Of a stretch of DNA of 10,872 nucleotides, positions 5,569-10,872 are shown piece by piece (position 1 is the stretch's first letter; every line of letters begins with the position of its first letter). This DNA comes from Candidatus Moraniibacteriota bacterium (lineage in GTDB: Bacteria; Patescibacteriota; Minisyncoccia; Moranbacterales; UBA9337), in the NCBI GenBank assembly GCA_003510795.1, contig DOKP01000100.1, positions 333 to 11,204 on the forward strand, read 5' to 3'. The notes below the pieces were generated by a model that saw nothing but the letters and a program-made list of their open reading frames with translations, was not told the origin of the DNA and made no database searches. A program made the translations under genes and the position numbers.

Positions 5569-6399
5569 ATGAATAGCAAGAAATATCTTATTTTAATAGG
5601 AATTTCATTGCTCTTTATCGGAGTCGCTCTTTTTGTTTTTTCTTCTGATGAAAAACAATCTCTTAATACTATACCTTCTATACTTAAATCCATACCAACA
5701 AATCAACCACCTGGCCAGCCATCTTCACCGTCATTTGATCTTACTGGCTGGAAACTGACTTTACCGCTTATATCTTCCGCTGATTCAAAAGATCCATTGG
5801 AAATTCGCCAACCGGAATTAGCGTCTTACCAAATTGATCCTTGGTTTGGGGCAACTTCCGATAAAAAAGGATTCATCTTTCGTGCGCCAGTCAATGCGCC
5901 CACCACAGCCAATTCTGGCTATCCTCGTTCAGAACTGCGAGAGATGACCGCGGATGGAAAAGATGAATTTTTTTGGTCTTCAAAAAAAGGAACGCATTCT
6001 CTTTTCCTCGAAGAAGCTATTACCGCCGTTCCCAAGAATAAAAAAGACGTGGTGGCGGGGCAAATTCATGGTGATGATGATGATCTCATTGTTATCCGCC
6101 TGGAAGATAAAAAACTTTTTCTCGCCCGTAGCAAGAAAAATTTAGCCACCCTTGATGACAACTATGTCCTTGGCAAAAAATTCACGATTAGATTTGCAGC
6201 CCAAAACGGAAAGATACTCACTTATTACAATCAAAATCCGAAGCCTATTTATACTTTGGATAAAAAAGTGAATCAAGCTTATTTTAAAGTGGGCGTCTAT
6301 ACTCAATCAAATTGCGAGACCGAAGAATCTGCCAATCTTTGCTCTGGCGATAATTATGGCGAAGTTGTCATCTATCAGCTTAAAGTAACGCATGAATAA
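5569..6399 (+). CDS. Membrane-anchored PL7 (alginate lyase 2 family) polysaccharide lyase
   Basis: From the ATG at 5569 the product has 276 residues: a basic MNSKK start, one hydrophobic segment (about 6-26, signal anchor), a Pro/Ser-rich linker (about 40-55) and one PL7 domain. All PL7 signature blocks are present: YPRSELRE (118-125), GQIH (164-167) and YFKVGVYTQ (238-246), supplying the catalytic Arg, Gln, His and Tyr used in beta-elimination of uronic-acid polymers such as alginate. Two cysteines (249, 258) in the last loop could form a disulfide. An in-frame ATG at 5497 would give 300 residues, but it precedes the promoter at 5535-5540 and adds a second hydrophobic stretch, so I prefer 5569. 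No Shine-Dalgarno sequence is clear at either. The enzyme would act outside the membrane on polysaccharide or biofilm; substrate not proven. Confidence 0.88.
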   Translation: MNSKKYLILIGISLLFIGVALFVFSSDEKQSLNTIPSILKSIPTNQPPGQPSSPSFDLTGWKLTLPLISSADSKDPLEIRQPELASYQIDPWFGATSDKKGFIFRAPVNAPTTANSGYPRSELREMTADGKDEFFWSSKKGTHSLFLEEAITAVPKNKKDVVAGQIHGDDDDLIVIRLEDKKLFLARSKKNLATLDDNYVLGKKFTIRFAAQNGKILTYYNQNPKPIYTLDKKVNQAYFKVGVYTQSNCETEESANLCSGDNYGEVVIYQLKVTHE

Positions 6400-6408
6400 A
6401 TTCTGAAC

Positions 6409-6426
6409 TTATTTTTATAAAAATAA
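6409..6426. repeat. Perfect 18-bp AT palindrome after the lyase gene
   Basis: TTATTTTTATAAAAATAA is its own reverse complement and begins 10 bases past the lyase stop. It lacks GC pairs and a following T-run; it may weakly end the plus-strand transcript. The remaining bases to the next terminator (6427-6475) are AT-rich and show nothing I can name. Confidence 0.3.
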
Positions 6427-6475
6427 AAAACGCTTACTTAAAATGATAGTGCTATAAAAATTTTAGAATTATTTT

Positions 6476-6510
6476 AAAAAAAATAGAGAGAGCAAAATTT
6501 CTGCCCTCTC
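6476..6510 (-). terminator. Intrinsic terminator of the AAA+/DUF7192 operon
   Basis: On the minus strand 6502-6510 pairs with 6486-6494 in a 9-bp stem (GAGAG and GCA blocks, joined by a G-U pair) with a 7-base loop. Eight T (6476-6483) follow after two bases. It lies 27 bases past the stop of the DUF7192-like gene. Confidence 0.8.
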
Positions 6511-6536
6511 CTTATACAAACTTATTGGATAAATTT

Positions 6537-7415
6537 TTATGCAGAAGAAACCTTAATCCCTACTCGAGCTAAGATTTCCTCAACAAATGGGATTATCTGA
6601 CTGTCATCAGATAACAATCCATCCTCCCAATCAAACAAAACAACATCTTCCGGAGCACACAATGGTTGAGTAGGAGTACCATAACCTTCCTCATCCTCAA
6701 AACCAAAACGACTGCGAATGTCTGTCGATTCACATTCAGTTACTGCAAAGAATAAACGCCTTAGGACAGCTGGGTGGATAAACATAAACGCCAATGTGTC
6801 CAAGTTTATCGGATCTCCGGCATGAAGTACTGGAATAAAAACCTCATAGTTCAATCCATTTTCTCTCGCAGCCATCGTAAGACTCACTTCAACGGTATAA
6901 CCCAATAGCATCATTGTTTTAATCATGCTAACCAAAGCAATGCCTTTTCTGATTATAGCGCTGGAATCTATATTGCAAGAAGCACTGCGATTTAAAAAAA
7001 ACCGCAACACTTTGCCATAGCCGGAAGAAATATGTTCTTGCAAAGTTATCATATTCTCAGGAATGCCTTGCAAAAAACAATCTATGTCTGGCTCATCGCC
7101 AGCTACATCTGTACTACAAGAAAATCTCGAGGTATGAGATAACAACTCTTTAATACTTATTTCTCCCGATAGTTCAATAATCATCTTCCTTCCTTCTGGC
7201 CAGCCTTGATGAGCAATTTGGATAGCTTCAAGAAGAGAATTTGTACCATGCCATTCTGAGTCATCCTCGCTGAGACTTGCACATGACATACCATTGAAAT
7301 CTTGACCATCGCAACCAGATTGAACTTTTTCAGCCATCGCCACAAAATCCAACCAGTCGCGAAAGTGACGCAGATAACAGGTGGTGCCATCTTTTTCGCG
7401 TATTTCACTTATCAT
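6537..7415 (-). CDS. DUF7192-like protein, partner of the AAA+ ATPase
   Basis: The start is the ATG at 7415, because AAGGAGA (7422-7428) sits 6 bases before it; an open frame back to a TTG at 7487 would overlap the AAA gene and lacks this support. The product has 292 residues, no signal peptide and no membrane segment. Visible blocks are W55-HG, SLLEAIQIAHQGWPEG (60-75), DVAGDEPDIDCFLQGIP (103-119), NRSAS (142-146), IRKGIALVSMIKTM (155-168) and NLDTLAFMFIHPAVLRRLFF (204-223), an order I associate with DUF7192, a family of unknown function common in phages and mobile elements. It follows the AAA stop by 19 bases and shares its terminator, so the two probably act together. An adaptor, substrate or VWA-like partner of the ATPase is possible but unproven. 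Confidence 0.7.
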   Translation of the reverse strand: MISEIREKDGTTCYLRHFRDWLDFVAMAEKVQSGCDGQDFNGMSCASLSEDDSEWHGTNSLLEAIQIAHQGWPEGRKMIIELSGEISIKELLSHTSRFSCSTDVAGDEPDIDCFLQGIPENMITLQEHISSGYGKVLRFFLNRSASCNIDSSAIIRKGIALVSMIKTMMLLGYTVEVSLTMAARENGLNYEVFIPVLHAGDPINLDTLAFMFIHPAVLRRLFFAVTECESTDIRSRFGFEDEEGYGTPTQPLCAPEDVVLFDWEDGLLSDDSQIIPFVEEILARVGIKVSSA

Positions 7416-7434
7416 CAGAGTTCTCCTTATAATA

Positions 7435-8493
7435 TCAAAATGGAACTTCATCTTCATCAAAATTACCTGGACTCGGAGGAGGTTCAATAGAATCTTCTAC
7501 TAAATTTTCCTCTATTTTTTCTCTATCCGTTTTTCGAATACCTTTCCAGACGCACATTTCTCTGAGGTTTGTCTTGCCTAACCCGACCTGGATAAGACGT
7601 TGTCCATAAATAGTAGCCCTAGGGGAAACGATGTGATTAATCCCAAGTTTTTGACATACGCTTCGTACATTGGTCACAAATTCATACCACTCATCAATAT
7701 CAATTTTTTCATCGTCATCAATATCAATAAGCATAGCATCATCCCAAGCTCTGCCTATTAAAGCCTGCTCAAGATTTTCATCAATATCCATACGGACATA
7801 GACAAATCGATCAAGAGTAGTCGCATCCAAAGCATTGCGCCCCACATACCGAATATCAGCTCCACGACCAATGGTGTTAGCCGCAGCAACAAAAATTGCA
7901 TCCAGATGGCGCTTAATATTTCCATCAGGAAACGAACATTGATCATTTGCCAAGGAAGTGTTTAAAACCGAAAGGACAGAAGGATTTCCATTGTCAATTT
8001 CATCAATCAGAAATACGCCCCCATTTTCAAATATCTCACGAAATGCAGTAGAGTGATATTTTCCATTGGCATCGTTGTATCCAAACAATTCTGACTTGTT
8101 GGTTGTTGGACAAACCGAAATGAAACGAAATGGTAATCCTATTGATTTCGCAGCCAGTTCAGTGGCTGTAGTTTTTCCACTTCCAGTATCGCCATATATC
8201 CAAACTGGGATTCGCGCTTTTATTGAGGCCAGAAGTAATGGAAAATTTTTATGCTTAGGTTGTAAATCAAGCACAAGTCTTTCCAAAAAAAGATTTTTTT
8301 CTTCCTGTCCTTCAGCCAACATATCTTGGACGACGCCTCTTAAAATATTGCGATCTGTGCTCTCTATTCTTTGCAGTTTCGTTATCGCAGTCTCCACGTC
8401 TTGGTTGAATTGATCAATTGTGTGTTTAATTTCATCCAACGTTTCGCCTTTAAACAATGCCTCCAGCGCAGTCATATTTATTATTTTTTCCAT
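7435..8493 (-). CDS. AAA+ ATPase of the CobS/MoxR type
   Basis: The 352-residue protein has a charged, probably coiled-coil N-terminal region (about 15-80), then an AAA+ module: Walker A GDTGSGKTT (101-109), ELFGYND (135-141) in the insert typical of MoxR/CobS ATPases, Walker B FLIDEID (161-167), sensor-1 AAANT (203-207), YVGRNALDATTLDRF (216-230) with arginine-finger R229, and sensor-2 SPR (290-292). The tail (335-352) is acidic and proline-rich. Proteins with this GxxdANGKY and YVGRN pattern are frequent in phages, often labelled CobS-like although no cobalamin genes are near, as here. MoxR-class ATPases remodel partner proteins as hexameric rings; the usual VWA partner is absent and a DUF7192-like gene takes its place. 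AAGGAGGAG (8498-8506) fixes the ATG at 8493. Stop TGA. Confidence 0.85.
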   Translation of the reverse strand: MEKIINMTALEALFKGETLDEIKHTIDQFNQDVETAITKLQRIESTDRNILRGVVQDMLAEGQEEKNLFLERLVLDLQPKHKNFPLLLASIKARIPVWIYGDTGSGKTTATELAAKSIGLPFRFISVCPTTNKSELFGYNDANGKYHSTAFREIFENGGVFLIDEIDNGNPSVLSVLNTSLANDQCSFPDGNIKRHLDAIFVAAANTIGRGADIRYVGRNALDATTLDRFVYVRMDIDENLEQALIGRAWDDAMLIDIDDDEKIDIDEWYEFVTNVRSVCQKLGINHIVSPRATIYGQRLIQVGLGKTNLREMCVWKGIRKTDREKIEENLVEDSIEPPPSPGNFDEDEVPF

Positions 8494-8534
8494 TTCTCTC
8501 CTCCTTGGGGGTATGATTTATATCATCCATTTTA

Positions 8535-8569
8535 GGATAAAAAATATATTAGAATAAAAAATTTTATCC
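8535..8569 (-). other. Inverted repeat in the AAA+ mRNA leader
   Basis: GGATAAAA (8535-8542) and TTTTATCC (8562-8569) are perfect 8-bp inverse copies with a 19-base AT-only spacer, about 40 bases before the AAA start codon. They could form a hairpin in the leader or be a protein-binding site. The enclosed TTAGAATAAAA (8549-8559) recurs at 9428-9438 in the leader of the repeat-protein gene. Confidence 0.35.
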
Positions 8570-8608
8570 ACTAAGCATTATTTCACAGCTCAATTTTTAA
8601 ATAACTAC

Positions 8609-8657
8609 CTGCTAAAAAAGCAGTTCTTTATCATAACAGATATTTATATTTATGCAA
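8609..8657 (-). promoter_or_regulatory. Promoter and 5' hairpin of the AAA+ operon
   Basis: On the minus strand TTGCAT (8652-8657) and TATGAT (8630-8635) are separated by 16 bases, with TGT before the -10 box (extended -10). Transcription would start near 8623. The predicted 5' end forms a small hairpin, CTGCT and AGCAG around five T (8609-8623), which could protect the mRNA. The leader to the AAA start is about 130 nt. Confidence 0.4.
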
Positions 8658-8832
8658 TATGAAGTTGTGTCATGAAAAAAAATCATATTTAAAAACCAAT
8701 CCTAAAACCTAAGTCCATTTTCTGCGCGATAGCAATTATAATGTATCTGGAGAAATGAAAAGTAAGGATAGGAAAACTTCAAAATAATATTTATCTAGGA
8801 CATTCCTTGAATTTGGAGAGATTTAGAAATAT
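8658..8832. other. Intergenic stretch without recognised content
   Basis: This AT-rich gap lies between the AAA+ promoter and the terminator of the repeat-protein gene. A TATAAT occurs on both strands at 8737-8742 without a matching -35 box, and a 10-codon plus-strand frame at 8755 has a ribosome-binding-like GGAG too close to its ATG. I see no gene, repeat or structured RNA that I can support. Confidence 0.5.
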
Positions 8833-8867
8833 AAAAAAGCAGGAGAGAAAAATTTCAATTCTCCTGC
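8833..8867 (-). terminator. Intrinsic terminator of the repeat-protein gene
   Basis: On the minus strand GCAGGAGA (8860-8867) pairs perfectly with TCTCCTGC (8839-8846) around a 13-base loop, followed directly by six T (8833-8838). It lies 17 bases past the stop codon. Confidence 0.9.
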
Positions 8868-8883
8868 CTTTGCGTTATCTCCA

Positions 8884-9327
8884 TCATACAGCTTCTTTCG
8901 CCGTTGTGTCTTCTTGAGGCTGATCTTTTTTGTCGTATCTGGCTTTTTTGTATGCCGGCTTGGCTGGCACAGCTTTAATTTCTCCGGATCCGATTCTTTG
9001 TTGCAAACTTGCTATGCAAGCTCTTATTACTGCCATCTCCATAGAGACATCATCCGTCAGGTGCGCCGCCCCTATAGTAACATTGGCCAACTTTATTCCA
9101 AATAACACTGCTCTTGCCGGCTCCTTTCTGCGTTTTCGGCTCACTTCTTTTGGTTGAAACTCACCAATTTTTTCTTGCAATTTTGCTATGCAAGCGCTTA
9201 CAATATTTATTCCTCGAGGCGCATTATAAGTCATATGCGCAGCTTCCATGATAGCATCAGCAGATTCTATTCCGAATGCTTCTGCTATTGCTAGCTGTCT
9301 TTCTACATTTACATTATCCGTTTTCAT
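8884..9327 (-). CDS. Unknown protein with two in-register 58-residue repeats
   Basis: I do not recognise this 147-residue soluble protein. It consists of two copies of one unit at a constant 58-residue offset: 18-62 and 76-120 align without gaps, 18 of 45 identical. Shared positions include FGI, AAH-x-T, ACIA-x-LQ and IG, then K-x-V. At DNA level TTGCTATGCAAGC occurs at 9009-9021 and 9183-9195, exactly 174 bases apart. Each unit looks like two amphipathic helices, with a conserved His and Cys. A basic linker KEVSRKRRKEPAR (60-72) joins them and a Lys-rich, then acidic tail (118-147) follows, suggesting possible nucleic-acid or protein binding; this is inference. GAGGG sits 7 bases before the ATG at 9327. 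It has its own promoters and terminator, so it is a single-gene unit. Confidence 0.8.
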   Translation of the reverse strand: MKTDNVNVERQLAIAEAFGIESADAIMEAAHMTYNAPRGINIVSACIAKLQEKIGEFQPKEVSRKRRKEPARAVLFGIKLANVTIGAAHLTDDVSMEMAVIRACIASLQQRIGSGEIKAVPAKPAYKKARYDKKDQPQEDTTAKEAV

Positions 9328-9374
9328 TAGTCGCCCTCGCTCATGTTTATTTTTAGAAGTAACAATCTTCTCAT
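9327..9374 (-). CDS. Possible 15-codon upstream ORF overlapping the repeat-protein start
   Basis: On the minus strand an ATG at 9374 opens a 15-codon frame (MRRLLLLKINMSEGD) whose TAA shares one base with the ATG of the repeat-protein gene (TAATG). This is the arrangement of translational coupling or a leader peptide. There is no Shine-Dalgarno sequence before it, so it may be chance. AGAAG and ACTTCT around its first codons can form a small hairpin. Confidence 0.25.
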   Translation of the reverse strand: MRRLLLLKINMSEGD

Positions 9375-9437
9375 AAAAACAATTTTAGAGAAAAAAATTA
9401 AGCGTATTTTAAAATGAACTAAGCTCGTTAGAATAAA

Positions 9438-9490
9438 ATTATATCTATTGAGTCTTATGTAATCAAAGCAAATCTCAGCTTAAATGTCAA
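9438..9490 (-). promoter_or_regulatory. Tandem overlapping promoters of the repeat-protein gene
   Basis: Two promoters read on the minus strand. The proximal one is TTGATT (9461-9466), 17 bases, then a perfect TATAAT (9438-9443), start near 9431. The distal one is a perfect TTGACA (9485-9490), 17 bases, then TTTGAT (9462-9467) with TGC before it. The -10 of the distal promoter overlaps the -35 of the proximal one, so polymerase cannot hold both at once. The leader is about 100 to 130 nt. Confidence 0.55.
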
Positions 9491-9550
9491 TCAATCTACC
9501 AGAAAACCGCTATCTCAATTATTGAAATTTTAAAAATAAAATCATCCCCT

Positions 9551-9640
9551 TCTCACCCTTGCCTGCCCCGTCAGATATTATTCTGACTGGGGTATTCCAA
9601 GGGAGAGATGTCGCGTACTCACGACAGAGAGGGTTTCTCT
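9551..9640 (-). ncRNA. Candidate structured RNA, three helices, unknown class
   Basis: A GC-rich island in AT-rich DNA folds into three hairpins. The long one stacks GAGA/TCTC, CCCTTG (9556-9561) with CAAGGG (9598-9603), an internal loop, and CCCCGTCAG (9566-9574) with CTGAC-T-GGGG (9583-9592). The second is a 7-bp stem, 9609-9615 with 9620-9626, capped by a tetraloop; on the minus strand it needs one G-U pair, on the plus strand it has a C-A mismatch, so minus-strand RNA fits better. A third, weak one pairs GAGA 9627-9630 with TCTC 9636-9639. I see no clear promoter and no T-run directly after it, though T-rich sequence follows at 9530-9541. It matches no RNA family I know. A DNA-level role (replication or recombination site) is possible. 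Confidence 0.4.
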
Positions 9641-9666
9641 TTATCTTTTATCCTCTTATTTAAAAT

Positions 9667-9701
9667 AAAAAAGCCTGCAAGGTTCTCATCCTTAGCAGGC
9701 T
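9667..9701 (-). terminator. Intrinsic terminator of the GNAT / unknown-protein transcript
   Basis: On the minus strand AGCCTGC (9695-9701) pairs with GCAGGCT (9672-9678) and AAGG (9690-9693) with CCTT (9679-9682), with one bulged base and a 7-base loop; six T (9667-9672) follow. It lies 65 bases beyond the stop at 9767. Confidence 0.9.
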
Positions 9702-9766
9702 GTGCATGAAAATGATATTTCATCTAACTTTCTGTTGATTAGTGATTTGGATCACGCGGACCACTC

Positions 9767-10147
9767 TCAACTCCCCGGAGGAAATTGCGTACAACATCTA
9801 AGCGACTCTTTCTTTACTTCTTTGTACCTTCCGCGTATCACCCAGCACCCAGGCAAGGGTATAATAATCTCATTAAATGGGTGATCTGTATTTGCTTCTA
9901 ATACAGAGATTATGTCATCGCACATTTCTTCAAGCTCAGGAACACTCATTTTCAGAAACTTTTTTGAATACAGCCGAACCATCACATGTTCCTCCGGTCC
10001 GGTCGTGTCATCCATGATGAAGGTTACGGTGGTGTCATCCTCAGAACAGCTCGAGAAGATCTTGAAAAAAATTTTGAGATCTTTCCTGATTTTACTCTTA
10101 GCCTCTTTTTCATTCAACATCAATCCAGAAACATCTCCAATTGGCAT
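9767..10147 (-). CDS. Unknown 126-residue protein downstream of a GNAT gene
   Basis: The start is taken as the ATG at 10147 because AAGGAGA (10153-10159) lies 5 bases before it. The frame is open back to an ATG at 10261 (164 residues), but that start has no ribosome binding site and overlaps the GNAT gene by 35 bases. From 10147 the protein is soluble, without signal peptide. It shows alternating strands and helices: VTFIMDD (41-47), HVMVRLYSKKF (54-64), the helix SVPELEEMCDDIISVL (68-83), and NEIIIPLPGCWV (92-103). The layout weakly recalls the small alpha/beta tautomerase-like proteins seen in many small-genome bacteria, without a decisive motif. I do not assign a function. Co-transcription with the GNAT gene is likely; the stop is TGA. 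Confidence 0.65.
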   Translation of the reverse strand: MPIGDVSGLMLNEKEAKSKIRKDLKIFFKIFSSCSEDDTTVTFIMDDTTGPEEHVMVRLYSKKFLKMSVPELEEMCDDIISVLEANTDHPFNEIIIPLPGCWVIRGRYKEVKKESLRCCTQFPPGS

Positions 10148-10152
10148 GACAA

Positions 10153-10159
10153 TCTCCTT
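10153..10159 (-). promoter_or_regulatory. Shine-Dalgarno sequence deciding the start at 10147
   Basis: AAGGAGA on the minus strand, 5 bases before the ATG at 10147. It has the same form as the site before the DUF7192-like gene (7422-7428) and favours the shorter protein. Confidence 0.6.
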
Positions 10160-10226
10160 GTTTGGAATTCCAACCACAACTAGTTGGGTGTGTATTTGAT
10201 TAGCAAAAAATCCTCTATCGGTGAAA

Positions 10227-10730
10227 TTAATTTCTTTCCAGATAAAAACCTCGCTGATCATCTGGAATATTATTTTCTCGAAAGCCTGCCCTTATAAAGA
10301 CATTGGCGCTCCGATTGTTTCCTCGGGCCACCGTAGCATAAACCATCTGAATGTTCAACTCAGAAAAAGCATATTGAATAAGTCGCTCTAGGGATTTCCC
10401 GATATATCCTTTTCCTTGATAATCTTCTCCCAGAAAATAACCGACTTCGGCAATAGGATTTTCTAAAGTATCTTCATTGGGCGTTATGTTTATTGTTCCG
10501 ACAAAAACATCTCTATCCCAGATGCCGAAGCGCAATCTGCTAGTATTTTCAGGGTTAACAATACTATTGCGCACAGATTCTAATGTGGGATATTTTTGTG
10601 CAGTAGTGTCGCCATGCTGACTCAAATGGCTTCTATCGTTATCTATCAATTTGAAGATAGCTTCACTGTCGGAAATAATATATTGCTTCAACGCAATATT
10701 AGCATCAATCTCCAAGATAATTCTATCCAC
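10227..10730 (-). CDS. GNAT acetyltransferase, RimJ/RimL type
   Basis: The 167-residue protein is a GCN5-related N-acetyltransferase. After a short strand it has the RimJ/RimL-type helix region (19-60), strands RFGIWDRD and FVGTINI (67-82), EVGYFLGEDYQGKGYIG (95-111) with the acetyl-CoA pyrophosphate loop Q105-G-K-G-Y-I-G, and the closing block ARGNNRSANVFIRAGF (135-150). Such enzymes acetylate N-termini of proteins or small amines; the substrate cannot be told. The start codon is GTG at 10730, placed by GGAGGTGA (10737-10744) 6 bases upstream. It leads a two-gene transcript with the unknown 126-residue protein, from the promoter at 10829-10857 to the terminator at 9667. Confidence 0.88.
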   Translation of the reverse strand: MDRIILEIDANIALKQYIISDSEAIFKLIDNDRSHLSQHGDTTAQKYPTLESVRNSIVNPENTSRLRFGIWDRDVFVGTINITPNEDTLENPIAEVGYFLGEDYQGKGYIGKSLERLIQYAFSELNIQMVYATVARGNNRSANVFIRAGFRENNIPDDQRGFYLERN

Positions 10731-10782
10731 TTTTTGTCACCTCCCTAAATTGTATAGGTACTAAATTAATCGTAATCTATGA

Positions 10783-10804
10783 AAATCGAAATGTTTTTCG
10801 ATTT
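10783..10804 (-). other. 9-bp inverted repeat in the GNAT leader
   Basis: AAATCGAAA (10783-10791) and TTTCGATTT (10796-10804) are perfect inverse copies with a 4-base loop. On the minus strand this hairpin lies in the predicted leader, about 40 bases before the ribosome binding site. It could be a regulator site or an mRNA stem; the short T-stretch after it is too weak for a sure attenuator. Confidence 0.45.
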
Positions 10805-10828
10805 AATATCGTAACGCATATCTGAAGA

Positions 10829-10857
10829 TTTGTAAACAGCAACTCGCTTAATGTCAA
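10829..10857 (-). promoter_or_regulatory. Promoter of the GNAT transcript
   Basis: On the minus strand a perfect TTGACA (10852-10857) is followed after 17 bases by TACAAA (10829-10834, four of six). Transcription would start near 10822, giving a leader of about 90 nt with the inverted repeat at 10783-10804. The -35 and spacer region closely resembles the distal promoter at 9462-9490. Confidence 0.6.
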
Positions 10858-10872
10858 CGTTATTTAGAAATG

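Noticed and set aside
7416..7487. N-terminal extension of the DUF7192-like protein to a TTG at 7487
   Set aside because: It overlaps the AAA+ gene and lies upstream of the strong Shine-Dalgarno sequence at 7422-7428 that serves the ATG at 7415.
8066..8413. 115-codon plus-strand frame opposite the AAA+ gene
   Set aside because: It is antisense to the Walker A and N-terminal coding region of the ATPase; its composition mirrors that gene and no motif is present.
7435..8493. Cobaltochelatase CobS as a cobalamin-pathway enzyme
   Set aside because: The ATPase core is CobS-like, but there is no CobT, CobN or other cobalamin gene nearby, and the same type is common in phages without that function.
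8737..8797. TATAAT and a 10-codon plus-strand frame in the gap before the AAA+ operon
   Set aside because: No -35 box at a valid distance, and GGAG is only two bases from the ATG; chance occurrence in AT-rich DNA is more likely.
9551..9640. SRP RNA, 6S RNA or tmRNA
   Set aside because: The element lacks the SRP apical loop consensus, the 6S open bubble and a tRNA-like acceptor end.

Overview
This is an AT-rich bacterial window with tightly packed genes and no rRNA, tRNA or CRISPR array. At least four genes end in TGA (3852-3854, 7435-7437, 8884-8886, 9767-9769), so TGA is a normal stop here and the TGA-recoding lineages are excluded. Small A-rich-leader genes, short intergenic gaps and a GC-rich 16-bp palindrome of a type I associate with Parcubacteria/Patescibacteria suggest a member of the candidate phyla radiation or a similar free-standing low-GC bacterium. 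The assignment is an inference of moderate to low confidence.

Left part (1-5444), almost all on the minus strand. The edge holds a decayed inverted repeat with an embedded palindrome, then a compact unit that looks like a small RNA gene with its own promoter and terminator. Next come an Mqo/LhgO-like FAD oxidoreductase, a run DoxX - DUF1428 (YbaA-like) - PhnB-like VOC - glyoxalase-like VOC behind a promoter with an operator-like inverted repeat, and a three-gene operon arsR - small CxxC thioredoxin with a Cys-rich tail - ArsP/YraQ-type permease. A perfect 11+4+11 palindrome in front of arsR is its likely operator. None of these genes has a recognisable Shine-Dalgarno sequence.

Middle (5445-6399, plus strand). 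A membrane-anchored PL7 alginate-lyase-like protein is divergent from arsR. All the signature motifs of the family are intact. An extended -10 promoter lies inside the upstream part of the long reading frame, which argues that the true start is at 5569.

Right part (6476-10872), all minus strand and different in style. Genes have strong Shine-Dalgarno sequences, structured leaders and textbook intrinsic terminators. In transcription order: a GNAT acetyltransferase (GTG start) and a 126-residue unknown protein; a roughly 90-nt structured element that folds best as minus-strand RNA; a 147-residue protein made of two in-register 58-residue repeats, with tandem promoters and a 15-codon upstream ORF overlapping its start; and a CobS/MoxR-type AAA+ ATPase translationally close to a DUF7192-like protein. 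The AAA+/DUF7192 pair resembles modules I know from phages and mobile elements, so this half may be acquired. The AAA+ pair, the tandem-repeat protein and the structured RNA are the best candidates for something undescribed.
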